This document shows, piece by piece, positions 1 to 8,548 of a stretch of DNA of 64,000 bases. Both the position numbers and the translations under genes were made by a program. Below the pieces are notes generated by a model that had not been told where the DNA came from, searched no databases, and saw only the letters and a list, made by a program, of their open reading frames with translations. The number at the start of each line of letters is the position of its first letter. Position 1 is the first letter of the stretch. Origin of the DNA: Lachnospiraceae bacterium (GTDB lineage: Bacteria > Bacillota > Clostridia > Lachnospirales > Lachnospiraceae); NCBI GenBank assembly GCA_902363825.1, contig CABJBK010000001.1, forward strand, positions 186,001 through 250,000. The letters run 5' to 3'.

Positions 1-1
1 G

Positions 2-79
2 CAGGCAATCGGACTTGCGGGCGCATGTATGCTTGTGATCTCCCTGTTTGGAGGATTTATGGCGGCATCCGCGATCTAG
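2..79 (+). CDS. 3' end of an unidentified membrane protein gene (partial)
   Basis: An open frame runs in from the window edge and ends at a TAG at 77-79. The visible 25 residues are almost wholly hydrophobic and glycine/alanine rich, as in a final transmembrane helix. The gene begins outside the window, so its family cannot be judged. It lies 32 bases upstream of the next gene in the same direction and could be in its operon. Confidence 0.5.
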   Translation, partial: QAIGLAGACMLVISLFGGFMAASAI

Positions 80-111
80 GGGATGTCCGGTGAGAAAGGA
101 AGGAGAACGGT

Positions 112-516
112 TTGAAAAAGTTTTTATACGCGATGATTGAATATGTCGCGAAGATACATAATTATATCATGGGGCTGAATGATAAATATGAATATGATTT
201 TTCAGATAAGCAGCTTCATTTTCTGGTGATCGGCGCGATCGGCATGTTACTGATCTTTATTGTATACCCGCTGTTTAAGTGGCTGGCAAGAACCGGGCAT
301 GTCATGGTGATCGCATGGATCTATGTATTTACGGTGATACTGGTGATCACATTCGCGATCGAGATCGGGCAGAAGGTCACGAATACCGGAAATATGGAAT
401 TCGCGGATATCGTGTTTGGTGTGGTCGGATTTTTTGTGATGTTTTTCATATTTGCGCTGGTGCGCAGTATCTATCATGGGATCTTAAGCCTGATCCATCA
501 CTGGAACGACCGTTGA
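112..516 (+). CDS. small VanZ-like integral membrane protein
   Basis: A 134-residue protein with three or four predicted membrane helices. After a polar N-terminus (about 1-35) comes a DKQLHF stretch that opens the first helix, and later an acidic IEIGQK segment followed by an N...D pattern before the last helix. This layout resembles VanZ-like proteins, where conserved charged residues sit at helix ends; the match is by pattern only. The start is TTG at 112, placed by a strong GGAAGGAG ribosome site ending about 6 bases upstream. The role is unknown; VanZ proteins are linked to glycopeptide tolerance, but nothing here shows that activity. Confidence 0.6.
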   Translation: MKKFLYAMIEYVAKIHNYIMGLNDKYEYDFSDKQLHFLVIGAIGMLLIFIVYPLFKWLARTGHVMVIAWIYVFTVILVITFAIEIGQKVTNTGNMEFADIVFGVVGFFVMFFIFALVRSIYHGILSLIHHWNDR

Positions 517-557
517 TAAATAGCAATACAAAAGCTGTGTGAGCAGGAAGGAAACAG

Positions 558-3239
558 ATGAAACGTTTGGTCGTAGGAATACTGGCACATGTAGATGCCG
601 GGAAAACAACGCTGTCAGAGGGGATGCTCTATACGGGCGGGAGCATCCGCAAAGTGGGAAGAGTAGATAACGGAGATGCCTTTTTGGATACCTATGCGCT
701 GGAAAAAAAGCGCGGGATCACGATCTTTTCCAAACAGGCGCTCTTAAAGATGGAAGATCTCAGTATCACGCTTTTGGATACACCGGGGCATGTGGATTTT
801 TCCGCGGAAATGGAGCGCACGCTTCAGGTGCTCGATTATGCCATTCTTGTGATAAGCGGCGCGGACGGAGTACAGGGGCATACGCAGACACTCTTTCGTC
901 TGCTGCAAAAATACCGGATCCCGGTCTTTTTGTTTATCAATAAAATGGATCAGCCGGGAACGGATCGTGAAGCGCGCATGGAGGAACTAAAGGACTGCTT
1001 TGGGGATGGCTGTGTGGACTTTACGGACGATCAGAGTGAAGCTTTTTTTGAAAATATCGCGATGTGCGAGGAAACTGCGCTGGATGAATTTTTAGTGGAG
1101 AACCGGGTATCCGAGGAGAAGATCTGCGCGATGATCGCGCGGCGGAAGGTATTTCCGTGTTTCTTTGGTTCCGCCTTGAAGTTAGAGGGCGTGCAGGAGT
1201 TTTTGGATGGCATAAGAAAATACGCGTGTGTGCCGGAGTCCCCGGAGGACTTTGGCGCGCGCGTTTTTAAGATCATGCGGGACGAGACGGGAAAACGGCT
1301 TACGTTTTTAAAAGTGACCGGAGGAAGCCTTCCGGTGAAGACTGTGTTCCCGGAACTTGAGGAAAAGGCAGATCAGATCCGTATTTATTCCGGCGACCGG
1401 TACGAGACGGTGGATGAGGCCAAGGCTGGAATGGTCTGTGCAGTGACCGGGCTCACAAAAACCGTGCCGGGAATGGGACTTGGAACACAAAAAGGAAAGA
1501 TCGTGCCGGTCTTAGAGCCGGTGCTGACGTACCGGCTGATCCTGCCGGAGAAAGTGGACGCGGCGGTCATGCTGAAAAAACTGCGGCTGCTCGAGGAGGA
1601 AGAACCGGAGTTACATGTGGGATGGAATGAAAAGACAAAGGACATCCTCATAAAAGTTATGGGGGAGGTGCAGATCGAGGTCTTAAAAACGAGGATCGAG
1701 GAACGCTTTGGGGTGTCGGTCGATTTTGGCACCGGACATATCGTGTACCGTGAGACGATCGCGGATACCGTGGAGGGTGTGGGACATTTTGAGCCGTTAC
1801 GCCATTACGCGGAGGTGCATCTGCGCCTGGAGCCGGGAGAAGAGGGCAGCGGTCTTTCGTTTTTTACAGAATGCAGTGAAGATATGCTGGCAAAGAACTG
1901 GCAGCGGTTAGTCCTGACACACTTAAAGGAAAAAGAACATGTGGGAGTTCTGACCGGATCCGCGATCACGGATATGAAGATCACGCTGGTCGCGGGACGC
2001 GCGCATGTGAAGCACACTGAGGGCGGAGACTTCAGGCAGGCGACTTACCGGGCGCTCAGGCAGGGGCTCATGCAGGCAAAAAGCGTGCTCTTGGAGCCAT
2101 GGTATGATTTTAGGCTGGAGATCCCGGAAGAGCTGATCGGGCGGGCGATGACGGACATTGACCGCAGGTACGGCACGATGCAGCCGCCGGAAACAAAAGA
2201 CGGGAAAGCGTATTTAAGCGGCAGCGCGCCGGTAGCGACTATGCAGGATTACGCAAAGAATGTAACCGCATACACCAGAGGACGCGGAAGATTATCGCTT
2301 ACCCTGGCGGGGTATCGCCCCTGCCATAATGCCGAGAAAGTGATCGGGCAGATCGGCTATGATCCGGAGGCGGATCTGCTAAATCCGACGGGATCCGTAT
2401 TCTGCGCGCACGGAGCAGGATTTATCGTGCCCTGGCAGGAAGTAAAAAATTACATGCATATCGAAGGTCAGGAAGAGGAAAACCACTCTTTGGAACCGTC
2501 CTTTGATGGAAGCACGGGCAGGGAACGGCCGGTCTATGCGGAGGAAGAATGGCTGGATCCGGAGGAGATCGACGCGATATTGGACCGTACCTATCACGCG
2601 AATAAAAAAGAAAGCGGCAGTACCAGAAAATGGAGCAGACCCAAAACCAGACCGGTCTATGCGGATCCGGTGGTGCGCAGTGCCGCGAAAAAAGTACAGG
2701 AAAAGGAATACCTGCTGGTTGATGGTTATAATGTGATCTTTGCCTGGGACGAGTTAAATGAACTTGCAAAGGTAAATCTCGACGGGGCGCGGGGAAAGCT
2801 TTTAGATATCCTCTGTGATTATCAGGGCATCCGCGGCTGCGAGCTGATCGTGGTCTTTGATGCCTACCGGGTTGCGGGACATCCGACCGAGATCTCGGAC
2901 TACCACAACATCCATGTGGTGTTTACGAAAGAGGCGGAGACAGCGGATCAGTTCATCGAGAAGTTTGCGCATGAAAACGGCCGCAGATACTGCGTTACGG
3001 TGGCAACCTCGGATGGACTGGAACAGATCATCATACGGGGAGCCGGCTGCGAGCTGATCTCATCGCGGGAACTGGAAGCGGAGATCGCGGACGCGAAAAA
3101 ACGCATGAATGAGAATTATGTAAACCATAAGGCGGCGCAGGTTCAGGAAAAAACGAAAACCTATCTTTTAGACGATCTGGACGAGAAGATGGCGGAGCAG
3201 ATAAAAAAGATCCGGGAAGACGGGGACTTGTCATTCTGA
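558..3239 (+). CDS. TetM-like ribosomal GTPase fused to a C-terminal NYN (Rae1/YacP-type) nuclease domain
   Basis: An 893-residue protein. Residues 1 to about 650 follow the EF-G-like ribosomal protection proteins (TetM/TetO): G1 AHVDAGKTT at 10-18, the RGIT switch, G3 DTPGH at 74-78, G4 NKMD at 128-131, then the later translation-factor domains. TetM-type proteins are about 640 residues. The extra 240 residues hold a charged linker and, from about 717, a NYN domain like Rae1/YacP, with LLVDGYNVIF (Asp722) and VVFDAYR (Asp768) as likely metal-binding acids. In Bacillus subtilis Rae1 is a separate ribosome-associated mRNA endonuclease. The fusion therefore joins a ribosome-binding GTPase to a putative ribosome-dependent nuclease. 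Whether it protects against tetracycline cannot be told from sequence; a housekeeping or stress role is equally possible. Confidence 0.9.
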   Translation: MKRLVVGILAHVDAGKTTLSEGMLYTGGSIRKVGRVDNGDAFLDTYALEKKRGITIFSKQALLKMEDLSITLLDTPGHVDFSAEMERTLQVLDYAILVISGADGVQGHTQTLFRLLQKYRIPVFLFINKMDQPGTDREARMEELKDCFGDGCVDFTDDQSEAFFENIAMCEETALDEFLVENRVSEEKICAMIARRKVFPCFFGSALKLEGVQEFLDGIRKYACVPESPEDFGARVFKIMRDETGKRLTFLKVTGGSLPVKTVFPELEEKADQIRIYSGDRYETVDEAKAGMVCAVTGLTKTVPGMGLGTQKGKIVPVLEPVLTYRLILPEKVDAAVMLKKLRLLEEEEPELHVGWNEKTKDILIKVMGEVQIEVLKTRIEERFGVSVDFGTGHIVYRETIADTVEGVGHFEPLRHYAEVHLRLEPGEEGSGLSFFTECSEDMLAKNWQRLVLTHLKEKEHVGVLTGSAITDMKITLVAGRAHVKHTEGGDFRQATYRALRQGLMQAKSVLLEPWYDFRLEIPEELIGRAMTDIDRRYGTMQPPETKDGKAYLSGSAPVATMQDYAKNVTAYTRGRGRLSLTLAGYRPCHNAEKVIGQIGYDPEADLLNPTGSVFCAHGAGFIVPWQEVKNYMHIEGQEEENHSLEPSFDGSTGRERPVYAEEEWLDPEEIDAILDRTYHANKKESGSTRKWSRPKTRPVYADPVVRSAAKKVQEKEYLLVDGYNVIFAWDELNELAKVNLDGARGKLLDILCDYQGIRGCELIVVFDAYRVAGHPTEISDYHNIHVVFTKEAETADQFIEKFAHENGRRYCVTVATSDGLEQIIIRGAGCELISSRELEAEIADAKKRMNENYVNHKAAQVQEKTKTYLLDDLDEKMAEQIKKIREDGDLSF

Positions 3240-3290
3240 CCAAGGAAAGTTATGATAGAAGACAGGATAAAGAAGATGGAGGACATTGGA

Positions 3291-4160
3291 ATGGAAAAAA
3301 GAATTTCAGGACATACAGGACTTTTGGCGTTGATCGGTTCACCGGTCGGACATTCCGGCTCACCGGCAATGTACAATTACAGCTTTGAGAAACTCGGACT
3401 GGACTATGCCTATGTGGCATTTGATATTAAAGAAAATGAAGTGGCGGACGCGCTTTCCGCAATGAAGCTTTTTAAGATGCGCGGGATGAATGTGACGATG
3501 CCATGCAAGACAGAGGCAGCAAAACACATGGATGAACTGTCACCTGCGGCACGCATCATCGGTGCAGTCAATACGATCGTAAACGATGATGGAAAGCTGA
3601 CCGGTTACATCACGGACGGAGAAGGCTTTGTCAACAATTTAAAGGATCATGGCATTGACATCAAAGGGAAAAAGATCACAGTAGCCGGCGGCGGCGGAGC
3701 TGCGACCGCGATCCAGGTGCAGTGTGCCCTAGATGGCGCAAGAGAGATCACGATCTTTAACATCAAGGACAAATTTTTTGAAAGAACATTGGAGACGGCG
3801 GAAAAGATCAAAAAAGAGGTGCCGGGCATCGTGGTCAATGTCTATGACATCGCGGATGTCACAAAGATGACCGAGGAAATTAAGAGCAGTGATATATTTG
3901 CCAATGCGACGATCGTCGGCATGAAACCGATGGAAAATGAGAGCGTGGTCAAGGATCTTACGGCGTTCCGCCCGGGACTGGTCGTTGCGGATGCGGTATA
4001 CAATCCGGAGGAGACCAGACTGTTAAGAGAGGCGAAAGAGGCGGGATGCACCTGCATCGGAGGAAAAGGAATGCTTCTGTGGCAGGGCGTTGCGGCATTT
4101 AAGCTCTATACCGGATGCGATATGCCGGTCAAAGAGGTCAAAGAGTTATATTTCAGCTAA
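3291..4160 (+). CDS. aroE: shikimate dehydrogenase
   Basis: Reduces 3-dehydroshikimate to shikimate with NADPH in aromatic amino acid synthesis. The 289-residue protein has the substrate loop with paired serines near the N-terminus (GHSGSPAMYN), the NVTMPCK motif with catalytic Lys73, a GGGGAATA dinucleotide-binding loop in mid-protein, and a C-terminal LLWQGVAAF segment. The frame is open from an ATG at 3252, but the ATG at 3291 has a better GGAGG site 8 bases upstream and gives a family-like N-terminus, so I chose it. It is first of three shikimate genes: aroD starts 17 bases after its stop. Confidence 0.93.
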   Translation: MEKRISGHTGLLALIGSPVGHSGSPAMYNYSFEKLGLDYAYVAFDIKENEVADALSAMKLFKMRGMNVTMPCKTEAAKHMDELSPAARIIGAVNTIVNDDGKLTGYITDGEGFVNNLKDHGIDIKGKKITVAGGGGAATAIQVQCALDGAREITIFNIKDKFFERTLETAEKIKKEVPGIVVNVYDIADVTKMTEEIKSSDIFANATIVGMKPMENESVVKDLTAFRPGLVVADAVYNPEETRLLREAKEAGCTCIGGKGMLLWQGVAAFKLYTGCDMPVKEVKELYFS

Positions 4161-4177
4161 ACGCGAGAGGAAAAGAA

Positions 4178-4942
4178 ATGGTAGATTATATAGAAGTCCG
4201 CGGAGTAAAGATCGGAGCGGGCATACCAAAGATCTGTGTTCCGGTCGTCGGAACGACGGAGGCGGAGATCAAAGCTGCGGCAGAAGCGGCAGAGGCGGTA
4301 AAACCGGATGTCGTGGAGTGGCGCGCGGACTGGTTTTTAGATGTGGAAGATGAAGATAAGGTGTGCGCGGTCTTAAAAGAACTGCGGAAGATACTGGGTG
4401 AGATCCCGCTTTTATTTACGTTCCGGACGAAAGGCGAGGGCGGCGAGCGCGCGCTTGATAAGGAGGCGTATGTCCGTTTAAATCAGAGGGCGGCGGAAAG
4501 TGGCCTGGTTGATCTGATCGATGCAGAGCTTTTCACCGGAGAGGATACGTTAAAAGAGCTGGTCGTGTGTGCGCATGCGGCGGGTGTGAAAGTCATTGCG
4601 TCCAACCATGATTTTAAGAAGACGCCGGAGCAGGAAGTCATCACAGAGCGGCTGCTTCGTATGAAAGCGCTTGGAGCGGATATCCCGAAGATCGCGGTGA
4701 TGCCGGAAAAGAAAGCGGATGTACTGACGTTGCTTTTGGCGACTGTGAAAGCCAAGGAAGAGATAAGCGGCCCCATCATCACCATGTCCATGGCGGGGAC
4801 GGGATTGATAAGCCGTATCAGCGGAGAGGCTTTTGGCTCGGCACTGACCTTTGGAACCGCGGGAAAGGCATCCGCGCCGGGGCAGATGGATGCGAAGGAG
4901 CTGCGGCAGGTACTGACACTTTTGCATGAAAATATGGCATAG
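4178..4942 (+). CDS. aroD: 3-dehydroquinate dehydratase, type I
   Basis: Dehydrates 3-dehydroquinate to 3-dehydroshikimate by a Schiff-base mechanism. The 254 residues show EWRADWF near the substrate pocket, FTFRTKGEGG, a catalytic His in ASNHDF, the Schiff-base Lys171 in PKIAVMP, and a C-terminal LTFGTAGKASAPGQ loop, all typical of class I enzymes. An in-frame ATG at 4115 would run deep into aroE; the ATG at 4178 has a GAGAGG site 7 bases upstream and fits the family length. The gene sits between aroE and aroK, so three shikimate steps are co-transcribed. Confidence 0.94.
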   Translation: MVDYIEVRGVKIGAGIPKICVPVVGTTEAEIKAAAEAAEAVKPDVVEWRADWFLDVEDEDKVCAVLKELRKILGEIPLLFTFRTKGEGGERALDKEAYVRLNQRAAESGLVDLIDAELFTGEDTLKELVVCAHAAGVKVIASNHDFKKTPEQEVITERLLRMKALGADIPKIAVMPEKKADVLTLLLATVKAKEEISGPIITMSMAGTGLISRISGEAFGSALTFGTAGKASAPGQMDAKELRQVLTLLHENMA

Positions 4943-4954
4943 TAGGAGAGGATT

Positions 4955-5470
4955 ATGAAAAAACTGGAAGAAAATATATTTTTGATCGGCTTTATGGGCG
5001 CCGGAAAAAGCACGGTTGCGGCAGAGTTAGAGCGTCAGCTCCATATCCCGCGCGCAGAGATGGACGCGCTCATTGTGGAGCGTGAGGGGATGGCAATCTC
5101 CGATATTTTTGCGGAAAAAGGAGAGACATATTTCCGTGACGCGGAGACCGCGCTGTTAAAAGATCTGACGGAAAAAAAGGGGATCATCATTTCCTGTGGC
5201 GGCGGAGCGGTCATGCGTGATGAAAACGCGGCACTGATGAAACAGTGCGGAAAGATCGTACTGCTCACCGCGACACCGGAGACGATCTATGAGCGTGTGA
5301 AGGACAGCACAGACCGTCCGATCTTAAACGGTAACATGAATGTGGACTATATCCGTGAGCTGATGGAAAAACGAAAAGATCGTTACCTTGCGGTGGCGGA
5401 TGTGGTCGTTGCGACAGATCAGAAGAGCGCGGAAGAGATCACACGGGAAATTTTGGCAGCATTTGCATAA
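4955..5470 (+). CDS. aroK: shikimate kinase
   Basis: Phosphorylates shikimate at the 3-hydroxyl with ATP. At 171 residues it has the normal length. The P-loop is GFMGAGKST (about 14-22); a substrate-binding Asp follows in EMDALI, the FRDAE segment carries the conserved Arg, and SCGGGAV is the glycine-rich substrate loop. The RPIL segment belongs to the lid region. A GGAGAGG ribosome site stands just before the ATG, 12 bases after the aroD stop. A terminator hairpin follows at 5487, closing the aro operon. Confidence 0.94.
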   Translation: MKKLEENIFLIGFMGAGKSTVAAELERQLHIPRAEMDALIVEREGMAISDIFAEKGETYFRDAETALLKDLTEKKGIIISCGGGAVMRDENAALMKQCGKIVLLTATPETIYERVKDSTDRPILNGNMNVDYIRELMEKRKDRYLAVADVVVATDQKSAEEITREILAAFA

Positions 5471-5486
5471 AAAACTGTAAAAAGAG

Positions 5487-5520
5487 ATCCGGGTACTTGA
5501 CAAAGTGCCCGGATTGTTTT
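5487..5520 (+). terminator. aro operon terminator overlapping the csoR promoter
   Basis: A 12-bp stem (5487-5498 with 5503-5514, one G-U pair) closes on a GACA tetraloop and is followed by TGTTTT. The -35 box TTGACA of the next promoter (5497-5502) is made of the last two stem bases plus the loop, so one short segment serves as terminator and promoter. Confidence 0.8.
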
Positions 5521-5525
5521 ATATA
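5497..5525 (+). promoter_or_regulatory. csoR-copA promoter
   Basis: TTGACA at 5497-5502 and TATATA at 5520-5525 are separated by 17 bases. A better -10 hexamer, TATAAT (5524-5529), lies at a long 21-base spacing. Either choice puts the operator at 5532 on or just after the start of transcription. Confidence 0.65.
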
Positions 5526-5531
5526 TAATGC

Positions 5532-5548
5532 ATACCCCGTGGGGGTAT
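5532..5548 (+). promoter_or_regulatory. CsoR operator
   Basis: The 17-mer ATACCCCGTGGGGGTAT is a G/C-run near-palindrome of the kind bound by copper-sensing CsoR repressors (Bacillus subtilis copZA has a closely similar site). It lies between the -10 region and the csoR ribosome site, so bound repressor would block initiation and Cu(I) would release it. Confidence 0.85.
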
Positions 5549-5566
5549 ATGAAAGGGGGATGTGAT

Positions 5567-5884
5567 ATGGCATGTGAACACTGCTGCGGCAGCGACGATG
5601 ATGCGGTAAAGCACAAACATCGGGAGATGCAGGAAAAAAAGAGCCTGATGACCCGCTTAAATAAAATCGAGGGACAGGTTCGCGGCATCCGCGCGATGGT
5701 GGATGACGACCGTTACTGTGTGGATATTTTAACGCAGGTGTCTGCGGTGCAGGCGGCGTTAAACAGTTTTAACAAGGAACTGCTGGCGAGACACATAAAA
5801 ACCTGTGTTTCGGAGGATATTAAAGAAGGAAATGAAGAGGCAGTGGATGAATTGTGCGAATTGTTGAAAAAACTGATGAAATAA
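5567..5884 (+). CDS. csoR: CsoR-family copper-sensing repressor
   Basis: A 105-residue all-helical DUF156 protein. The N-terminus is rich in Cys and His (ACEHCCGS). The core has RLNKIEGQVRGIRAMV, DDDRYCVDILTQVSAVQAAL with the first Cu(I)-ligand Cys, and ARHIKTCV with the His and second Cys of the metal site. The W/x-H-C fingerprint of copper sensors is therefore complete. The frame opens at an ATG at 5528, but that codon lies in the promoter; the ATG at 5567 after AAAGGGGGA is the likely start. copA follows after 27 bases, so the repressor controls its own operon. Confidence 0.92.
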   Translation: MACEHCCGSDDDAVKHKHREMQEKKSLMTRLNKIEGQVRGIRAMVDDDRYCVDILTQVSAVQAALNSFNKELLARHIKTCVSEDIKEGNEEAVDELCELLKKLMK

Positions 5885-5911
5885 GGGGAGAAAGGAGCAA
5901 AAGAGGAGATT

Positions 5912-8488
5912 ATGAAGGAAAATTTTGATGTTACGGGAATGTCCTGTTCGGCATGCTCCTCCCATGTGGAGAAGAGTGTCAGCAAGGTAGACGGCGTGAC
6001 AAAAGTAAGCGTCAACCTGCTCACCAACAGCATGCAGGTGGAGTTTGATGAGAAGACCACAGACACCGGCATGATCATAAAAGCGGTGGAAGACGCAGGA
6101 TACGGCGCGGCGGTCAAGCAGGAGCACGGCGCGGCGAAAGGAAATGCAGAAAAAGAGACCGGAGTTAAGAAAGATCCGGTGCTTGCGATGAAAAGACGGC
6201 TGATCATATCCATTATCTTCTGGATCCCGTTAATGTATGTTTCCATGGGGCATATGCTTTACGAAGCGCTCGGCATCGCGGGACCGGTATTTGAGCAGAA
6301 GTACCTCTACGGGGATGAGAACGCGATCACTTATGCGTTTACCCAGATCCTGCTTCTGGTGCCGATATTGATCGCAAACCAGAAATATTTTAAGAACGGA
6401 TTTAAGACACTGGCGAAAAAGGCGCCGAATATGGATACGCTGGTGGCGCTCGGCGCAACGGCGGCGATCGTTTACGGGGTGTTCGCAATTTACCGGATCG
6501 GCTACGGACTCGGACACGGAGATATGATGGTAGTCATGCAGTACCGTCATGATCTGTATTTTGAATCGGCGGGAACGATCCTGACGCTGATCACGGTCGG
6601 AAAATATCTGGAGACCAAATCCAAGGGAAAGACCAGCGAGGCGATCACAAAGCTCATGAATCTGGCGCCAAAGACCGTGACAGTCGTGCGGGATGAAAAA
6701 GAAACCGTGATCCCGGCAGCGGATGTCGTACTCGGTGACATTTTTCTCATTAAGCCCGGCGAGGCGGTTGCCGTAGACGGCGTTGTGATCGAGGGAGAAT
6801 CCTCATTCGATGAATCCGCGATCACCGGAGAGAGTATGCCGGTATCCAAAAAGGCAGGGGATAAGCTGGTCTCCGCATCGATCAACAAATCCGGATTTAT
6901 CCGGGCGCGGGCAACCAAAGTCGGAGAGGACACTACGATCAAGCAGATCATCCGGCTGGTCGAGGAGGCATCTTCCAGCAAGGCGCCGATTGCGAGACTG
7001 GCGGATAGGATCGCGGGAATCTTTGTCCCGGTGGTCATTTCAATCGCGGTCGTGACAGCGATCATCTGGCTGCTCTGCGGAACCGGCGTGGAGGCGGCGC
7101 TTTCCAGCGCGATCGCGGTACTTGTTATTTCCTGCCCGTGCGCGCTCGGACTTGCGACACCGGTGGCTATCATGGTCGGAACCGGAAAAGGCGCGGAGAA
7201 CGGCATTCTGATCAAATCCGGGGAGGCGCTTGAGACGGCGCATCTCGTAGACACGGTAGTGCTGGATAAGACCGGAACGATCACGGAGGGAAGACCGGTC
7301 GTCACGGACGTGGCGCTCTTTGGAGAAGTGTCAGAGCGGGAACTGCTCGCGGTGGCGGGAAGCCTGGAAAAGGGCAGCGAACATCCGCTTGCGGAGGCTG
7401 TGGTAAAATACTGTGAAGAAAATGAGATCACCGTGCAGCCGGTAGAACAGTTTGAGGCAGTCTTTGGAAAGGGCGTCCGGGGAAAAGTGGGTGGAACCCT
7501 GTATTTCGCCGGAAACGAAAAGATGATGGGAGAAAACGGGATCCCGCTTAAGGCAGATCACAAAGCAAGGATTGAAGCATTCGCGGGCGAGGGAAAGACA
7601 CCGCTCTTATTTGCGAAGGAAAAGACGCTGATCGGTATCCTTGCCGTTGCGGATGTGGTCAAAGCGACCAGCCGGGATGCGATCGGAGCGCTGCGTGAGA
7701 CTGGCATTCGAACGATCATGCTGACCGGGGACAACGAAGTGACTGCGCGCGCGATCCAGAAAGAAGTCGGCGTGGATGAAGTCATCGCGGGTGTGCTTCC
7801 GGCACAGAAAGAAGAGAAGGTCGCGCAGTTCAAAGAAGGCGGACACACGGTTGCCATGGTCGGCGACGGGATTAACGATGCTCCGGCGCTTGCGCGTGCC
7901 GAGGTCGGTATCGCGATCGGCGCGGGAACGGATGTGGCGATCGAGAGCGCGGATGTGGTGCTCATGAAAAACGATCTGTTTGATGTCGTGCGCGCGATCC
8001 GTTTAAGCAAGGCGGTCATCCGCAATATCAAGCAGAACCTGTTCTGGGCGTTCTTTTACAACAGCATTGGGATCCCGCTTGCGGCAGGCGTGCTTTATCC
8101 GGCGTTTGGCATAAAATTAAATCCGATGTTCGGGGCGGCGGCAATGAGCTTAAGCAGTATCTGCGTGGTCAGCAACGCGCTCCGCTTAAAGGGCGTAAAG
8201 CTCTCCGGGAAAGCAGAAGCGAAAACAGAACCGGAACCGGTAGAAAAAGAGATCATAAGAAAGGAAGAAAAAGGAATGAAAGAAACAACGATCAGTATTG
8301 AAGGAATGATGTGCTCACACTGCACAGGAACCGTAGAAAAGGCACTTGCAGGCATTGACGGGGTAAAGGAAGTCTCCGTAAGCCTGGAAAATAAAAACGC
8401 GGTCGTAAAGGCAGAAGAATCCGTAACAGCAGATGTCTTAAAGAAAGCAGTGACCGATGCGGGATATGAAGTAAAGGGCATTCAGTAA
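5912..8488 (+). CDS. copA: copper-exporting P-type ATPase with N- and C-terminal metal-binding domains
   Basis: An 858-residue P1B-1 ATPase that exports Cu(I). Residues 1-70 are an HMA domain with metal motif GMSCSAC (Cys12, Cys15). Membrane helices follow, with the CPC ion site at 408-410 and the phosphorylated Asp452 in DKTGT; TGDN and GDGINDAPAL mark the P domain. Unusually, a second HMA domain lies at the extreme C-terminus (about 790-858, GMMCSHCTG), after a lysine/glutamate-rich linker. That tail begins with an in-frame ATG at 8276 behind a purine-rich AAGGAAG, so it might also be made alone as a CopZ-like chaperone. Regulation is by CsoR. Confidence 0.95.
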   Translation: MKENFDVTGMSCSACSSHVEKSVSKVDGVTKVSVNLLTNSMQVEFDEKTTDTGMIIKAVEDAGYGAAVKQEHGAAKGNAEKETGVKKDPVLAMKRRLIISIIFWIPLMYVSMGHMLYEALGIAGPVFEQKYLYGDENAITYAFTQILLLVPILIANQKYFKNGFKTLAKKAPNMDTLVALGATAAIVYGVFAIYRIGYGLGHGDMMVVMQYRHDLYFESAGTILTLITVGKYLETKSKGKTSEAITKLMNLAPKTVTVVRDEKETVIPAADVVLGDIFLIKPGEAVAVDGVVIEGESSFDESAITGESMPVSKKAGDKLVSASINKSGFIRARATKVGEDTTIKQIIRLVEEASSSKAPIARLADRIAGIFVPVVISIAVVTAIIWLLCGTGVEAALSSAIAVLVISCPCALGLATPVAIMVGTGKGAENGILIKSGEALETAHLVDTVVLDKTGTITEGRPVVTDVALFGEVSERELLAVAGSLEKGSEHPLAEAVVKYCEENEITVQPVEQFEAVFGKGVRGKVGGTLYFAGNEKMMGENGIPLKADHKARIEAFAGEGKTPLLFAKEKTLIGILAVADVVKATSRDAIGALRETGIRTIMLTGDNEVTARAIQKEVGVDEVIAGVLPAQKEEKVAQFKEGGHTVAMVGDGINDAPALARAEVGIAIGAGTDVAIESADVVLMKNDLFDVVRAIRLSKAVIRNIKQNLFWAFFYNSIGIPLAAGVLYPAFGIKLNPMFGAAAMSLSSICVVSNALRLKGVKLSGKAEAKTEPEPVEKEIIRKEEKGMKETTISIEGMMCSHCTGTVEKALAGIDGVKEVSVSLENKNAVVKAEESVTADVLKKAVTDAGYEVKGIQ
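8276..8488 (+). CDS. possible internally initiated CopZ-like copper chaperone
   Basis: The last 70 codons of copA form a complete HMA domain starting with Met at 8276, with AAGGAAG about 8 bases upstream and the metal motif MCSHC. It is in frame with copA. Escherichia coli is known to make a free chaperone from copA by frameshifting; here internal initiation could do the same. I infer this from the ribosome-site-like sequence only, and the purine-rich linker may simply encode Lys and Glu. Confidence 0.35.
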   Translation: MKETTISIEGMMCSHCTGTVEKALAGIDGVKEVSVSLENKNAVVKAEESVTADVLKKAVTDAGYEVKGIQ

Positions 8489-8502
8489 AAGAAAAATCAG
8501 GA

Positions 8503-8529
8503 ACCGGCAGAAGAAATCCGCATAAGATA
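8503..8529 (+). promoter_or_regulatory. putative sigma-K promoter of dpaAB
   Basis: AC at 8503-8504, a 16-base gap, then CATAAGATA at 8521-8529. This matches the known sigma-K pattern (AC, 16-17 bases, CATAnnnTA). In Bacillus subtilis the orthologous spoVF operon is expressed in the mother cell under sigma K, so the match is functionally sensible. Confidence 0.6.
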
Positions 8530-8548
8530 TAGGCAGGAGGATGGAAAG

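Noticed and set aside
558..3239. Calling the GTPase a tetracycline resistance gene
   Set aside because: Similarity to TetM/TetO is clear, but chromosomal relatives of unknown role are common in Clostridia, the nuclease fusion is unusual for resistance genes, and no mobile element is nearby.
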